In this document: positions 41,296 through 48,585 of the stretch, piece by piece | How positions within the stretch are numbered: the first letter of the stretch is position 1 | Layout: the number at the start of each line of letters is the position of its first letter | IMG/VR virus record: IMGVR_UViG_3300037245_001419 | Span: 147,778-211,777 of that record | Reading direction: 5' to 3' (one strand) | Source: a virus | Length of the DNA: 64,000 nt | Notes under the pieces: model-generated | Seen by the model: the letters and a program-made list of their open reading frames with translations, nothing else | Databases searched by the model: none | What the model was told of the DNA's origin: nothing | Translations under genes and position numbers: made by a program

Positions 41296-41638
41296 TGCTT
41301 ATCGGTGGTTTCAGCCAATTAATACTATTGCTATCAATATTCTTTACAACATCACCTACCAATTGACCGTCAATAGCATTAGATACATCTTGAAAATAAT
41401 GAACATAACGTTCTATGATTTCACTGGTTTTTTCAACTTCAAAGCTATCTAAGACCCCTTTAATGTAATCGGTTACAATGGTTTCGTTAACACATAAAGG
41501 AGCTGTTAAGGGTGTCGTATCAGCAAATAAATCTGTATATGTATTAACTACATAATCATATTGATAATTAGATACAACACCCTTAATATTATTTTTGATC
41601 TCTTTTTTAATCTTTGATGTAACTAATTGACAATACAT
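41282..41638 (-). CDS. Hypothetical protein, 118 aa
   Basis: Starts MYCQLVTSKIKKE. It follows a motif-stem terminator with no module promoter, so read-through or an unseen promoter is needed. No family recognised. Confidence 0.65.
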   Translation of the reverse strand: MYCQLVTSKIKKEIKNNIKGVVSNYQYDYVVNTYTDLFADTTPLTAPLCVNETIVTDYIKGVLDSFEVEKTSEIIERYVHYFQDVSNAIDGQLVGDVVKNIDSNSINWLKPPISIDRL

Positions 41639-41661
41639 AATAATCCTTTTATATAAAAAAA

Positions 41662-41703
41662 ACTGAAGTATAATATATCGGAGTAAATATAAAATACTTC
41701 AGT
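41662..41703. terminator. Motif-stem terminator
   Basis: AACTGAAGTAT and ATACTTCAGTT with a 20-base loop, flanked by A and T runs. Confidence 0.65.
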
Positions 41704-41741
41704 TTATCTGATAGGGTAGATAAGTTATCAGAGTAATTTTT

Positions 41742-41800
41742 TTGTCTTAATCAAACCATGGCTTAATAAAATCTTGTCTTAATCAAACCATGGCTTAATA
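41742..41800. repeat. Perfect 27-bp direct repeat, two copies
   Basis: 41742-41768 and 41774-41800 are identical (TTGTCTTAATC... CCATGGCTTAATA) with 5 bases between. They lie between a terminator and the 41833 stop; a binding site or a recombination scar is possible. Confidence 0.85.
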
Positions 41801-41832
41801 GTGAGCTGTTTAGGTAGTGACCTGTTTAGCTG

Positions 41833-42159
41833 TTATTCGTCGTCGTCGTCGGTTTCTGTGTACCCACAAAAGAATAATCTTTGTAGTGCACTATCTTCGC
41901 TTAACATTGGAGCCATTCCAGCCCCTTTATTATCACCATCTAAAACTTTTGAAAATTCATAAGAATCAAGCTCTATAATATTTTCATCGTTAGCATTTTC
42001 TAGTATGTGTTCAGCAATAGAGTAGTTACCCTTAACAAAATTAGCCCATTCAATTTCACCTTCAGTCAATTTGTAGGTAACATTTCCCTCAAATAGACCA
42101 CAAACCTCTTCAGTTTCCATGCCTAAAATCTCTTCACTTGTATAAATTTTCGTATCCAT
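41833..42159 (-). CDS. Hypothetical acidic protein, 108 aa (pair with 40916)
   Basis: SEEILGMETEEV, YKLTEGEIEWA and SALQRLFFCGY match the 40916 protein; the acidic tail (ETDDDDE) is extra. Confidence 0.7.
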   Translation of the reverse strand: MDTKIYTSEEILGMETEEVCGLFEGNVTYKLTEGEIEWANFVKGNYSIAEHILENANDENIIELDSYEFSKVLDGDNKGAGMAPMLSEDSALQRLFFCGYTETDDDDE

Positions 42160-42184
42160 TCTTGACTCCCTGTGACCTGTATTA

Positions 42185-42213
42185 AATATAACTCTTTAGT
42201 GAATACCTGTCAA
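42185..42213 (-). promoter_or_regulatory. Leftward promoter, diverged module
   Basis: TTGACA, 17 bases, TATATT; the spacer palindrome is lost (TTCACTAAAGAGT). Confidence 0.75.
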
Positions 42214-42254
42214 TAAGATATTAACTAAAGAGCTAAATAAATTAGCTCTTTACT

Positions 42255-42620
42255 TTAGTTTACATTCAAGTGTTTTAAAATACGTTTCAATTGTGATTTG
42301 TTAAAAACCTCTAAATGTATACAATAAGTGACCTCTTCAGATTTTTCATAATCTTCTGTAAAGCTTTGACCATAAAAGGAAGGTTTTTTATCATCTATTT
42401 GTATATTAGATTGATTTGAAATTTGTAAATCTCTACAATATTCTAAAAACGTTTTTACATTTGACTCAATAGCATAAAATTCCTTATCATCTACTAAATC
42501 AATACTATCATTAATCGGTTTATGTATAGGTGATGGAATGTAACTAAATCCATTTTCTGAAGTTTCGCCATTTTCAGCGCTTTCTGGTGTAACATAATCA
42601 TATGTTATATAATATTTCAT
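42255..42620 (-). CDS. Hypothetical protein, 121 aa
   Basis: Starts MKYYITYDYVTPE; SENGETSENG is a small internal repeat. Motif copy just after the stop. No family recognised. Confidence 0.7.
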   Translation of the reverse strand: MKYYITYDYVTPESAENGETSENGFSYIPSPIHKPINDSIDLVDDKEFYAIESNVKTFLEYCRDLQISNQSNIQIDDKKPSFYGQSFTEDYEKSEEVTYCIHLEVFNKSQLKRILKHLNVN

Positions 42621-42650
42621 TGCGTTAACTCCTTAACTTATCTATGAACT

Positions 42651-42679
42651 AAGATAGCTTATTATATAACACCCGTCAA
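42651..42679 (-). promoter_or_regulatory. Leftward promoter module, class B leader
   Basis: TTGACG, 17 bases, TATCTT. The leader TTCATAGATAAGTTAAGGAG is shared by most units from 42 to 47.5 kb. Confidence 0.8.
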
Positions 42680-42890
42680 CAATTAAATACATAAAAGATT
42701 AAATAAATTAAATACTGTTTTAAACACCCTATAAGCCCCGATAATTTAAGCCATACAATCACACTAGAAAACAAAAACACCCCGTTTAAATAGCTTTAAA
42801 ACACATATAAACAGTAGTTAACCACCCTATAACACCCACAACATCACCTGGTTAATGTACAAAATACACTAAGGTATATAGACGTAAAAA

Positions 42891-42909
42891 AGCCCCTGTT
42901 TAGGGGGCT
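42891..42909 (-). terminator. Terminator hairpin
   Basis: AGCCCCT with AGGGGGCT over 7 bp, then a T run on the minus strand. The 180 bases between it and the upstream promoter hold no gene. Confidence 0.8.
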
Positions 42910-42930
42910 TAATATACTTTAGTTTGGGGC

Positions 42931-43476
42931 TTATAGTGTACCCTCTAACATTTTTCCCTTAATAGTCACTATATTATCAATAGATTCATAATTTAGAGCG
43001 TTAAAAAGTCTATTACAATTACTTTTTAATGACATAATAGCCCGTTTACATTTAGCTTGATAAGCAATATTACTTGATTCGCTTATTTCTTCAGTAAGTT
43101 GAATAATAGTATTAATTGCAACCAAATTAGAGTTAATACATTCAAGCTTAGAAGGTTTAAACACTTCAGTAACTAAATTATTAACATAGCGGACAAATAA
43201 GCGGTATATGTCAAATACCCGAAAATTTAAGCGGTATTGGTTCCCGTTGCTATCTAAAGCCCCTGCATTATGGCACGGGTACATACTTACACAATTTTGT
43301 ACTTTGTATTGATCCCATAAATCTTGGGGTATGGCGTAATCAATTGTATATTTTTCAAAACCTAATATTTTTACTATTTCGCATTTACTCATTCCATTTA
43401 ATAAAGCAACCTGTGTTGCTTCCTTTGTGTAATCGGCCTGTTTATATCGTGTTGCTACTGATTTTAAATCTGTCAT
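42931..43476 (-). CDS. Hypothetical protein, 181 aa
   Basis: Starts MTDLKSVATRYKQ. The ATQVALLNGMSKCEIVKILGF segment could be a helix-turn-helix. VTEVFKP is motif-encoded. Possible DNA-binding protein. Confidence 0.7.
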   Translation of the reverse strand: MTDLKSVATRYKQADYTKEATQVALLNGMSKCEIVKILGFEKYTIDYAIPQDLWDQYKVQNCVSMYPCHNAGALDSNGNQYRLNFRVFDIYRLFVRYVNNLVTEVFKPSKLECINSNLVAINTIIQLTEEISESSNIAYQAKCKRAIMSLKSNCNRLFNALNYESIDNIVTIKGKMLEGTL

Positions 43477-43506
43477 TTCGTTAACTCCTTAACTTATCTA
43501 TGAACT

Positions 43507-43535
43507 AATATAGTTCATTAACTAAAGTATGTCAA
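43507..43535 (-). promoter_or_regulatory. Leftward promoter module, class B leader
   Basis: TTGACA, 17 bases, TATATT; spacer starts with motif TACTTTAGTTAATG. Confidence 0.8.
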
Positions 43536-43634
43536 CACCTAAACACAAAAAAGAATAAATAAATTGCTTTAGCTTTTAAACACCCTATAAGCTCACTATA
43601 TACAAGGTGATACCATATCACCAAACACAAAAAA

Positions 43635-43653
43635 AGCCCCTTGATAGGGGGCT
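43635..43653 (-). terminator. Terminator hairpin
   Basis: AGCCCC with GGGGGCT and a 6-base loop, then a T run on the minus strand. Confidence 0.8.
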
Positions 43654-43679
43654 TATAACGGCTTAAATAGTACTTTAGT

Positions 43680-43922
43680 TTATACTAAATGTATCCTAAA
43701 GTTTGCTTTACTTTTATAATAATATTTATCGGGGTAATTTTCAGCTTTAACTTCCCTATGTTCTTTTAACATTGCTAAAACTTCAGTCTCAATATGTGCA
43801 CCTATACAATTTTGATATGTAGCATCGCCCACTAAATGCGGTATATTCTTTTTAATCACATATACGGTAAACTCTGTAAATTTGTCGGTCACTTTTGTGA
43901 TACTAACTATAAAATTTTTCAT
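43680..43922 (-). CDS. Hypothetical protein, 80 aa
   Basis: Starts MKNFIVSITKVTD; beta-rich N-terminus. ETEVLAM is motif-encoded. No family recognised. Confidence 0.7.
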   Translation of the reverse strand: MKNFIVSITKVTDKFTEFTVYVIKKNIPHLVGDATYQNCIGAHIETEVLAMLKEHREVKAENYPDKYYYKSKANFRIHLV

Positions 43923-43953
43923 TGTCGTTAACTCCTTAACTTATCTATGAACT

Positions 43954-43982
43954 AAGATAGCTTATTAAATAACCGTTGTCAA
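43954..43982 (-). promoter_or_regulatory. Leftward promoter module, class B leader
   Basis: TTGACA, 17 bases, TATCTT; spacer TTATTTAATAAGC. Confidence 0.8.
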
Positions 43983-44018
43983 CATAAAAGAGAAAATACT
44001 TTAGTTTAGACAATAAAA

Positions 44019-44041
44019 AACCGCTCTAAATTAGAGCGGTT
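44019..44041. terminator. Terminator hairpin
   Basis: ACCGCTCTAA with TTAGAGCGGT, 10 bp, loop of one base as drawn (shorter stem in practice), T run on the minus strand. Confidence 0.8.
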
Positions 44042-44068
44042 AACGAATCAAGATATACTTTAGTTATT

Positions 44069-44590
44069 TTAGGCTGCGATTTGTCCCTGTCTACTTTTAC
44101 CCGCTTTTGCTGAGTCGTGAACGTCTCGAATTTTATTCATTGACCAACTTTTGCGGTTATAACATTTATACCAATTCGGCTTAAACGTCCACGATTTTTT
44201 ACCTTTATTCCAATAAAAGCCTAAAGCTTTAAATAATTGGCCGTTGGTTTTATACTCTTCAATATTTGTTATATACATGTATATACCGCAAATTTCAACA
44301 TCAAAGGTAAAATTACCAAAAAACTGTTTTACTTTCTGATATACATCAAAAATCTCTAAATCCACTGAAGCGCAAAAATCCTCAAAATTCTCAATAGTTG
44401 CACTTTCAGCGCTCCCAATATCGGAACCGATATTTTTACTTAGATACTCGAATTCTGCAAAAATCGCTTGAAAATCCTTAACACTTCCCCCTTTGTCGGG
44501 GTGATTCTTAACGGCTAAATTCTTATATTCCATTTTTAATTCAAATGCATCAAATCCGCTCTTTAGTTCTGTAAAATATTTAATATCCAT
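44069..44590 (-). CDS. J-domain protein of mobile elements, 173 aa
   Basis: N-terminal J domain with the HPD triad in NHPDKGGSVKDFQAIFAEFEYL (about residues 29-50), which would stimulate Hsp70 ATPase. The C-terminus (LFKALGFYWNKGKKSWTFKP) is the module that accompanies J domains in phage and plasmid proteins. It probably recruits host DnaK. Confidence 0.8.
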   Translation of the reverse strand: MDIKYFTELKSGFDAFELKMEYKNLAVKNHPDKGGSVKDFQAIFAEFEYLSKNIGSDIGSAESATIENFEDFCASVDLEIFDVYQKVKQFFGNFTFDVEICGIYMYITNIEEYKTNGQLFKALGFYWNKGKKSWTFKPNWYKCYNRKSWSMNKIRDVHDSAKAGKSRQGQIAA

Positions 44591-44620
44591 TTTGTTAACT
44601 CCTTAACTTATCTATGAACT

Positions 44621-44649
44621 AAGATAGCTTATTAATTAACACCCGTCAA
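44621..44649 (-). promoter_or_regulatory. Leftward promoter module, class B leader
   Basis: TTGACG, 17 bases, TATCTT; spacer TTAATTAATAAGC. A further TTGACA with TATCTT lies upstream at about 44724-44753, inside an ATATCGGGG / CCCCGATAT inverted repeat. Confidence 0.75.
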
Positions 44650-44773
44650 CATAATAATAACAATTAATAAAAATAAATTACTTTAGTTATTTGGGTTATT
44701 TAATATCGGGGGTCTCACTAAAGATACAAATAAAACCCCGATATTGTCAAGGGGTAAAGAGAAATAATATACT

Positions 44774-44992
44774 TTATACTATTTTATATGTGACTTTACG
44801 ATTATTGATATAATCTAAAGAGAAACTATTTTTATGGTTTTCTGAATACTCTATAGTATTCTCAATATGTTTATTAACCGCTTTCATCCTTAAGGTGCTA
44901 AACTCTGTTAAGGTTGCGCTTTCTTTAATGATTAAAGTATCACTATATACTTTTGAACCTTTAATCTTTGAAGTAATTCTTATAATATTCAT
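44774..44992 (-). CDS. Hypothetical basic protein, 72 aa
   Basis: Starts MNIIRITSKIKGS; basic, alpha/beta. Last of four small genes in one operon. No family recognised. Confidence 0.65.
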   Translation of the reverse strand: MNIIRITSKIKGSKVYSDTLIIKESATLTEFSTLRMKAVNKHIENTIEYSENHKNSFSLDYINNRKVTYKIV

Positions 44993-45012
44993 ACTTTAGT
45001 TAATCCCTATAG

Positions 45013-45165
45013 TTAGTTGTATATGTGTATTAATTCGGTTTTAAGGGGTATAGAATCAACTTTACCCGATACATTAATATAGTGTGTAGATGTAATCTTT
45101 TTACCGCTTAAAGGCATGTTTAAACCCTTGAAATTTTCACCAATTGTCAACCGCTCAAAAGTCAT
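45013..45165 (-). CDS. Small protein, 50 aa
   Basis: MTFERLTIGENFKGLNMPL...; reading frame fills the gap between neighbours with a normal start. Function unknown. Confidence 0.6.
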   Translation of the reverse strand: MTFERLTIGENFKGLNMPLSGKKITSTHYINVSGKVDSIPLKTELIHIYN

Positions 45166-45175
45166 AATAAACCCC

Positions 45176-45289
45176 CTATGAAACTAATCTTTCAACATAT
45201 GTTATAGTTACATTGACATATTGTGAACCTTGACAATACAACATATATAGACCATATATAGCTAAACCAATAATAATAATTCTTAACAT
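45176..45289 (-). CDS. 37-aa membrane peptide
   Basis: MLRIIIIGLAIYGLYMLY... is a single hydrophobic helix followed by a short polar tail. AAGGAG precedes the ATG. Confidence 0.6.
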   Translation of the reverse strand: MLRIIIIGLAIYGLYMLYCQGSQYVNVTITYVERLVS

Positions 45290-45301
45290 CCTAATAACTC
45301 C

Positions 45302-45454
45302 TTATATCGGCTTAACATCACAGTAAGACAATTTACCCTCTAAAACGTTAATCATAGCGTTATACTCTTCATTACTGCTTATAGTCCTATAATAGTCTAA
45401 AGTAATGTTAAGGGGTAATTCTACGATATTTTGAGGTAATTCAGCAATTGTCAT
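45302..45454 (-). CDS. Small protein, 50 aa
   Basis: MTIAELPQNIVELPLN...; first gene of the four-gene small-protein operon. Function unknown. Confidence 0.6.
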   Translation of the reverse strand: MTIAELPQNIVELPLNITLDYYRTISSNEEYNAMINVLEGKLSYCDVKPI

Positions 45455-45491
45455 ATTTAAACCATTTAACTAATTAACTTATCTATTATTA

Positions 45492-45520
45492 ATAATAGCT
45501 AATTAACTAAGTTATTACAA
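45492..45520 (-). promoter_or_regulatory. Leftward promoter module with weak -35
   Basis: TTGTAA, 17 bases, TATTAT; AGTTAATTAGCTA in the spacer. Confidence 0.7.
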
Positions 45521-45573
45521 GTAAAAAATGCATAACATACAAAATAAATACACTTTAGTTGTAAACACAAAAA

Positions 45574-45592
45574 AGCCCCTAAACAGGGGGCT
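45574..45592 (-). terminator. Terminator hairpin
   Basis: AGCCCCT with AGGGGGCT, loop AAAC, then a T run on the minus strand. Confidence 0.8.
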
Positions 45593-45612
45593 AATCTAAA
45601 GTACTTTAGTTA

Positions 45613-45849
45613 TTATGCTAAAAAATAAGAGGGTTTTGGTAATTTAGTAAATAACTGTTTAAATTCGGATTCTGTAAAATAACCCAAATCAATTATTTTA
45701 TTAGTTTCAATATCAGTATATTGCACTCTAATGTTGTCTAAATGCAAAGTAACTCTAATTTGTATCTCATTAAAATACAAATGTTTAGGCTCAATAGTAT
45801 CTACTTTAAACCCTTGACCCTTAAACGCTGTAATTGTTAAATTTTTCAT
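45613..45849 (-). CDS. Hypothetical protein, 78 aa
   Basis: Starts MKNLTITAFKGQG; alpha/beta. Motif copy follows the stop. No family recognised. Confidence 0.7.
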   Translation of the reverse strand: MKNLTITAFKGQGFKVDTIEPKHLYFNEIQIRVTLHLDNIRVQYTDIETNKIIDLGYFTESEFKQLFTKLPKPSYFLA

Positions 45850-45879
45850 ATTGTTAACTCCTTAACTTATCTATGAACT

Positions 45880-45908
45880 AATATAGTTAATAAACTAACT
45901 AAAGTCAA
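45880..45908 (-). promoter_or_regulatory. Leftward promoter module, class B leader
   Basis: TTGACT, 17 bases, TATATT; spacer TTAGTTAGTTTATTAAC. Confidence 0.8.
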
Positions 45909-45940
45909 CATAATTTACAATATATCCTTAAACACAAAAA

Positions 45941-45958
45941 AACCCCTAAACAGGGGCT
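45941..45958 (-). terminator. Terminator hairpin
   Basis: CCCCT with AGGGG, loop AAAC, T run on the minus strand. Confidence 0.7.
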
Positions 45959-45979
45959 ACATAAGAGATTAAATATACT

Positions 45980-46291
45980 TTAGTTTATACGGGCGAATTC
46001 AACACTTTTTACAATTAATACGTTATCGGGGTACATTTTATTATTTGAGCTATGTTGATTATTAATAGAAGTGTACACTTCATACTCAAAGTACAATTTA
46101 AAACCGTTGGGGCCGTCCGTATAGTTAAAGAAACGTACCCCGTTTTTATTCCAGTTATCAGATAAATATTTGCTCCATAAAGCAAAAAACGTTTCTTTTT
46201 CATACAATGAATCAATAGAGGTTAAAACAGAATTTAACGACTCAATAACACCCCTATTAAAATGTACACTTTCCGACAACACAACACACAT
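45980..46291 (-). CDS. Hypothetical protein, 103 aa
   Basis: Starts MCVVLSESVHFNRG; soluble. Downstream partner of a 45-aa gene. No family recognised. Confidence 0.7.
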   Translation of the reverse strand: MCVVLSESVHFNRGVIESLNSVLTSIDSLYEKETFFALWSKYLSDNWNKNGVRFFNYTDGPNGFKLYFEYEVYTSINNQHSSNNKMYPDNVLIVKSVEFARIN

Positions 46292-46302
46292 AATATAAAC
46301 CC

Positions 46303-46440
46303 CTATCCTTTAACGATTGACTGAAGTTGTGACGATATAGCTATATATTCAGCTACATTTTGAGGTGTACTATTTGCGATACATTCCGCTTTCAATTCGT
46401 TCTTTCTTACATTTAATTCGTTTAATTCTAAAACTGACAT
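46303..46440 (-). CDS. Small helical protein, 45 aa
   Basis: MSVLELNELNVRKNELKAE...; a single amphipathic helix region. QLQSI is encoded at a motif copy. Function unknown. Confidence 0.6.
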   Translation of the reverse strand: MSVLELNELNVRKNELKAECIANSTPQNVAEYIAISSQLQSIVKG

Positions 46441-46479
46441 TTGATTAACTCCTTAATCTGTGTAACTTATCTATGAACT

Positions 46480-46508
46480 AAGATAGCTTATTATATAACA
46501 CCCGTCAA
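46480..46508 (-). promoter_or_regulatory. Leftward promoter module, class B leader
   Basis: TTGACG, 17 bases, TATCTT; near-identical to the copy at 42651. Confidence 0.8.
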
Positions 46509-46562
46509 CATAATAATGCATAAAAGATAAAATAAATTAATTTATACCCATAGACACAAAAA

Positions 46563-46586
46563 AAGCCCCCTACATAGTAGAGGGCA
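46563..46586 (-). terminator. Terminator hairpin
   Basis: GCCCCCTAC with GTAGAGGGC, one mismatch, then a T run on the minus strand. Confidence 0.65.
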
Positions 46587-46611
46587 AAATAGAAACGTGA
46601 TATACTTTAGT

Positions 46612-46725
46612 TTATAATAAACCGTTAACCTTTGATTGATTCACCTTTGAACGGGGAGCAGTGCACAAATTGAAAGATGTAATAGATTTGCGAGCGATTG
46701 AGATTTTTTGAATAGATTTAAACAT
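46612..46725 (-). CDS. Possible 37-aa basic peptide
   Basis: MFKSIQKISIARKSI...; basic, amphipathic. AAAGG precedes the ATG and a module promoter lies upstream. Confidence 0.5.
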   Translation of the reverse strand: MFKSIQKISIARKSITSFNLCTAPRSKVNQSKVNGLL

Positions 46726-46762
46726 ATGTGATACCTTTTAGTTATTAACTTATCTATGAACA

Positions 46763-46791
46763 ATAATAGCTTATTCATTAATATAATACAA
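46763..46791 (-). promoter_or_regulatory. Degenerate leftward promoter module
   Basis: TTGTAT, 17 bases, TATTAT; palindrome partly lost. Confidence 0.5.
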
Positions 46792-46805
46792 GGGGAAAAT
46801 ATACT

Positions 46806-46967
46806 TTAGTTATAAACAGGCTTTACATGATACCTATATGCACCATATATATTATCTAATTTATCGGCTCGATTACGGGCGGTTTTTCGTTGGTGTGATT
46901 TATATTCTTTCAATACCTTTTTTGTGTGACCATCAATCAAAGTATAGCCTATTATCTCATTACTCAT
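46806..46967 (-). CDS. Small basic protein, 53 aa
   Basis: Start at MSNEIIGYTL after GTAGGTATAAT; basic helix (HQRKTARNRADKL). Its stop TAA lies in a motif copy. Confidence 0.65.
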   Translation of the reverse strand: MSNEIIGYTLIDGHTKKVLKEYKSHQRKTARNRADKLDNIYGAYRYHVKPVYN

Positions 46968-46996
46968 ATTATACCTACAAAGTTTATTATGTAACA

Positions 46997-47025
46997 AATA
47001 TAGCTTATTAACTAAAGTATAGTAC
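46997..47025 (-). promoter_or_regulatory. Degenerate leftward promoter module
   Basis: TATATT with motif TACTTTAGTTAATAAGC upstream, but the -35 position has no TTGACA. Confidence 0.5.
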
Positions 47026-47081
47026 ATATAATTTTATTTAATCAATCGCCCCGATATACTACACAACATAAGATTATTATA

Positions 47082-47160
47082 GTATATTTAAGATACCCCA
47101 ACGGTTGACTACTATATCTCATTTCGAGAACAACGGGGAGGAGTGAAGACTATTCATTAG
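47082..47160 (-). repeat. Inverted repeat, right copy
   Basis: Partner of 40790-40859 in opposite orientation, about 6.3 kb apart. Core ACGGTTGACTACTAT preceded by ATACCCC. Confidence 0.8.
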
Positions 47161-47197
47161 AATATAAACATATACTAATATACTTCAGTTAAAAAAA

Positions 47198-47220
47198 AAG
47201 CCCCGTATATACTAGGGCCT
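47198..47220 (-). terminator. Possible terminator hairpin
   Basis: AGCCC and GGGCC with a 12-base AT loop, long T run on the minus strand. Weak stem. Confidence 0.4.
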
Positions 47221-47232
47221 ATTTACTTTAGT

Positions 47233-47478
47233 TTAAATATTATGTTTAATCTTATCTTGAGTAATTAAATTCTCAGTCATATATACACCGCTCAAAGCTT
47301 GATTCTTAAGTTCATTACTAATAAAACCGCTTTCAGCCATTACTAGTAATATCTTATCGTTAGAGCGTGAATTTATTACACGGGCCGTTAATGAAGGCCA
47401 CCGCTTATCAATACAATCATTTAAACGTCTTATATCTGCTTTTGATAACTTGATTGATTTCTTTTCTAAAACTGCCAT
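47233..47478 (-). CDS. Hypothetical protein, 81 aa
   Basis: Starts MAVLEKKSIKLSK; a helical N-terminal half then LLVMAESGFISNEL. Last gene before the long non-coding stretch. No family recognised. Confidence 0.7.
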   Translation of the reverse strand: MAVLEKKSIKLSKADIRRLNDCIDKRWPSLTARVINSRSNDKILLVMAESGFISNELKNQALSGVYMTENLITQDKIKHNI

Positions 47479-47508
47479 TTAATTAACTCCTTAACTTATC
47501 TATGAATA

Positions 47509-47536
47509 AAGATAACATATTAACTAAGATATACAA
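47509..47536 (-). promoter_or_regulatory. Degenerate leftward promoter module
   Basis: TTGTAT, 16 bases, TATCTT. Rightmost copy of the module in the window. Confidence 0.5.
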
Positions 47537-48094
47537 GGGGAAAATATACTTCAGTTACACGGGACAATCTAAAGAGATTAAACATACAATATATTAAGCC
47601 ATATAAGAGCATATACACCCACTAAAATAGATCTTTAATACCATAGGATACAAAAGCCATAAAAGAGCTTATATACACCTTAAAATAGAAACTAGATATA
47701 CTTCAGTTATAAACGCATAAACAAAACATATTATATACAAGGGAAAAACAGCGTATACTTTAGTTATTTGAGCCAGTTCTCAATGAGCACCAAAAACTAA
47801 AAAAACTAAACATAGCTAATTAACGATGCTCATAATTAGTTAATAAGCTAATAGGATATACTAGAGTTATTATAGTTACTTTAGTTATTAGACCCCCTAT
47901 GTAAACTAAAGTAAAATAAACCTTCATATAACGTACATTATGTAAACTACTCATATGTGCACTTGACAAACTCAAAAAAGTATTACATACCATATAAGAA
48001 GCAAACTAAAGTATTTTATACCGTTTTTACTCTGTCCCCACACAATCCACCAGCACAGTATATTATATAACGCTAATATAGATAGATTCGTAAG

Positions 48095-48364
48095 TTGTAA
48101 CCACTACAAAGATATATTCATAACCATAAGCTAAAGCACTTTAGTTTGTAACCAATACAACAAAGGAATCAATCTATATCAGTATATGCTAATATGTAAT
48201 CATACTTCAGTTGTACCCGTAACAACTTGTAATGAGTACAATGTAACATACACCACCGCCATGGTACGATGACAAGATGTAACCAATACAACTTAGTACA
48301 CACCACATATATGTAACACACTTTAGTTTGTACTCATTACAACGTAACATTGTAACCATTACAT
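48095..48364. repeat. Array of seven TTGTA-N5-TACAA sites
   Basis: Sites at 48095, 48146, 48211, 48227, 48277, 48328 and 48350, each 15 bp. Four are perfect in both arms (48095, 48146, 48227, 48328) and three have one mismatch. Four spacers are ACCAA, ACCAC or ACCAT. Several are preceded directly by the iterated motif. Iteron-like binding sites. Confidence 0.8.
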
Positions 48365-48585
48365 GTATACACTAAAAGAACACTAATAACTAAAGTAAAT
48401 GTCATATGTACAGTAAGGTACGAAAACTTTAGTTTCTTTAGGCGATTAAAGCTCAAAAACAGCACATTTGCGCTGACGGTACTTTCAGGCCGTGTCCTAT
48501 GTGATTATACCCAACCCCCTACAAAAGCCCTTAAGCACACCTTAAAACGTATTTAAAGAGCTATGCAACTTAGCTACAAACTAAA

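Noticed and set aside
40790-47160. Insertion sequence or transposon bounded by the inverted repeats
   Set aside because: No transposase between them, no visible target duplication, and the genes inside look like the neighbours.
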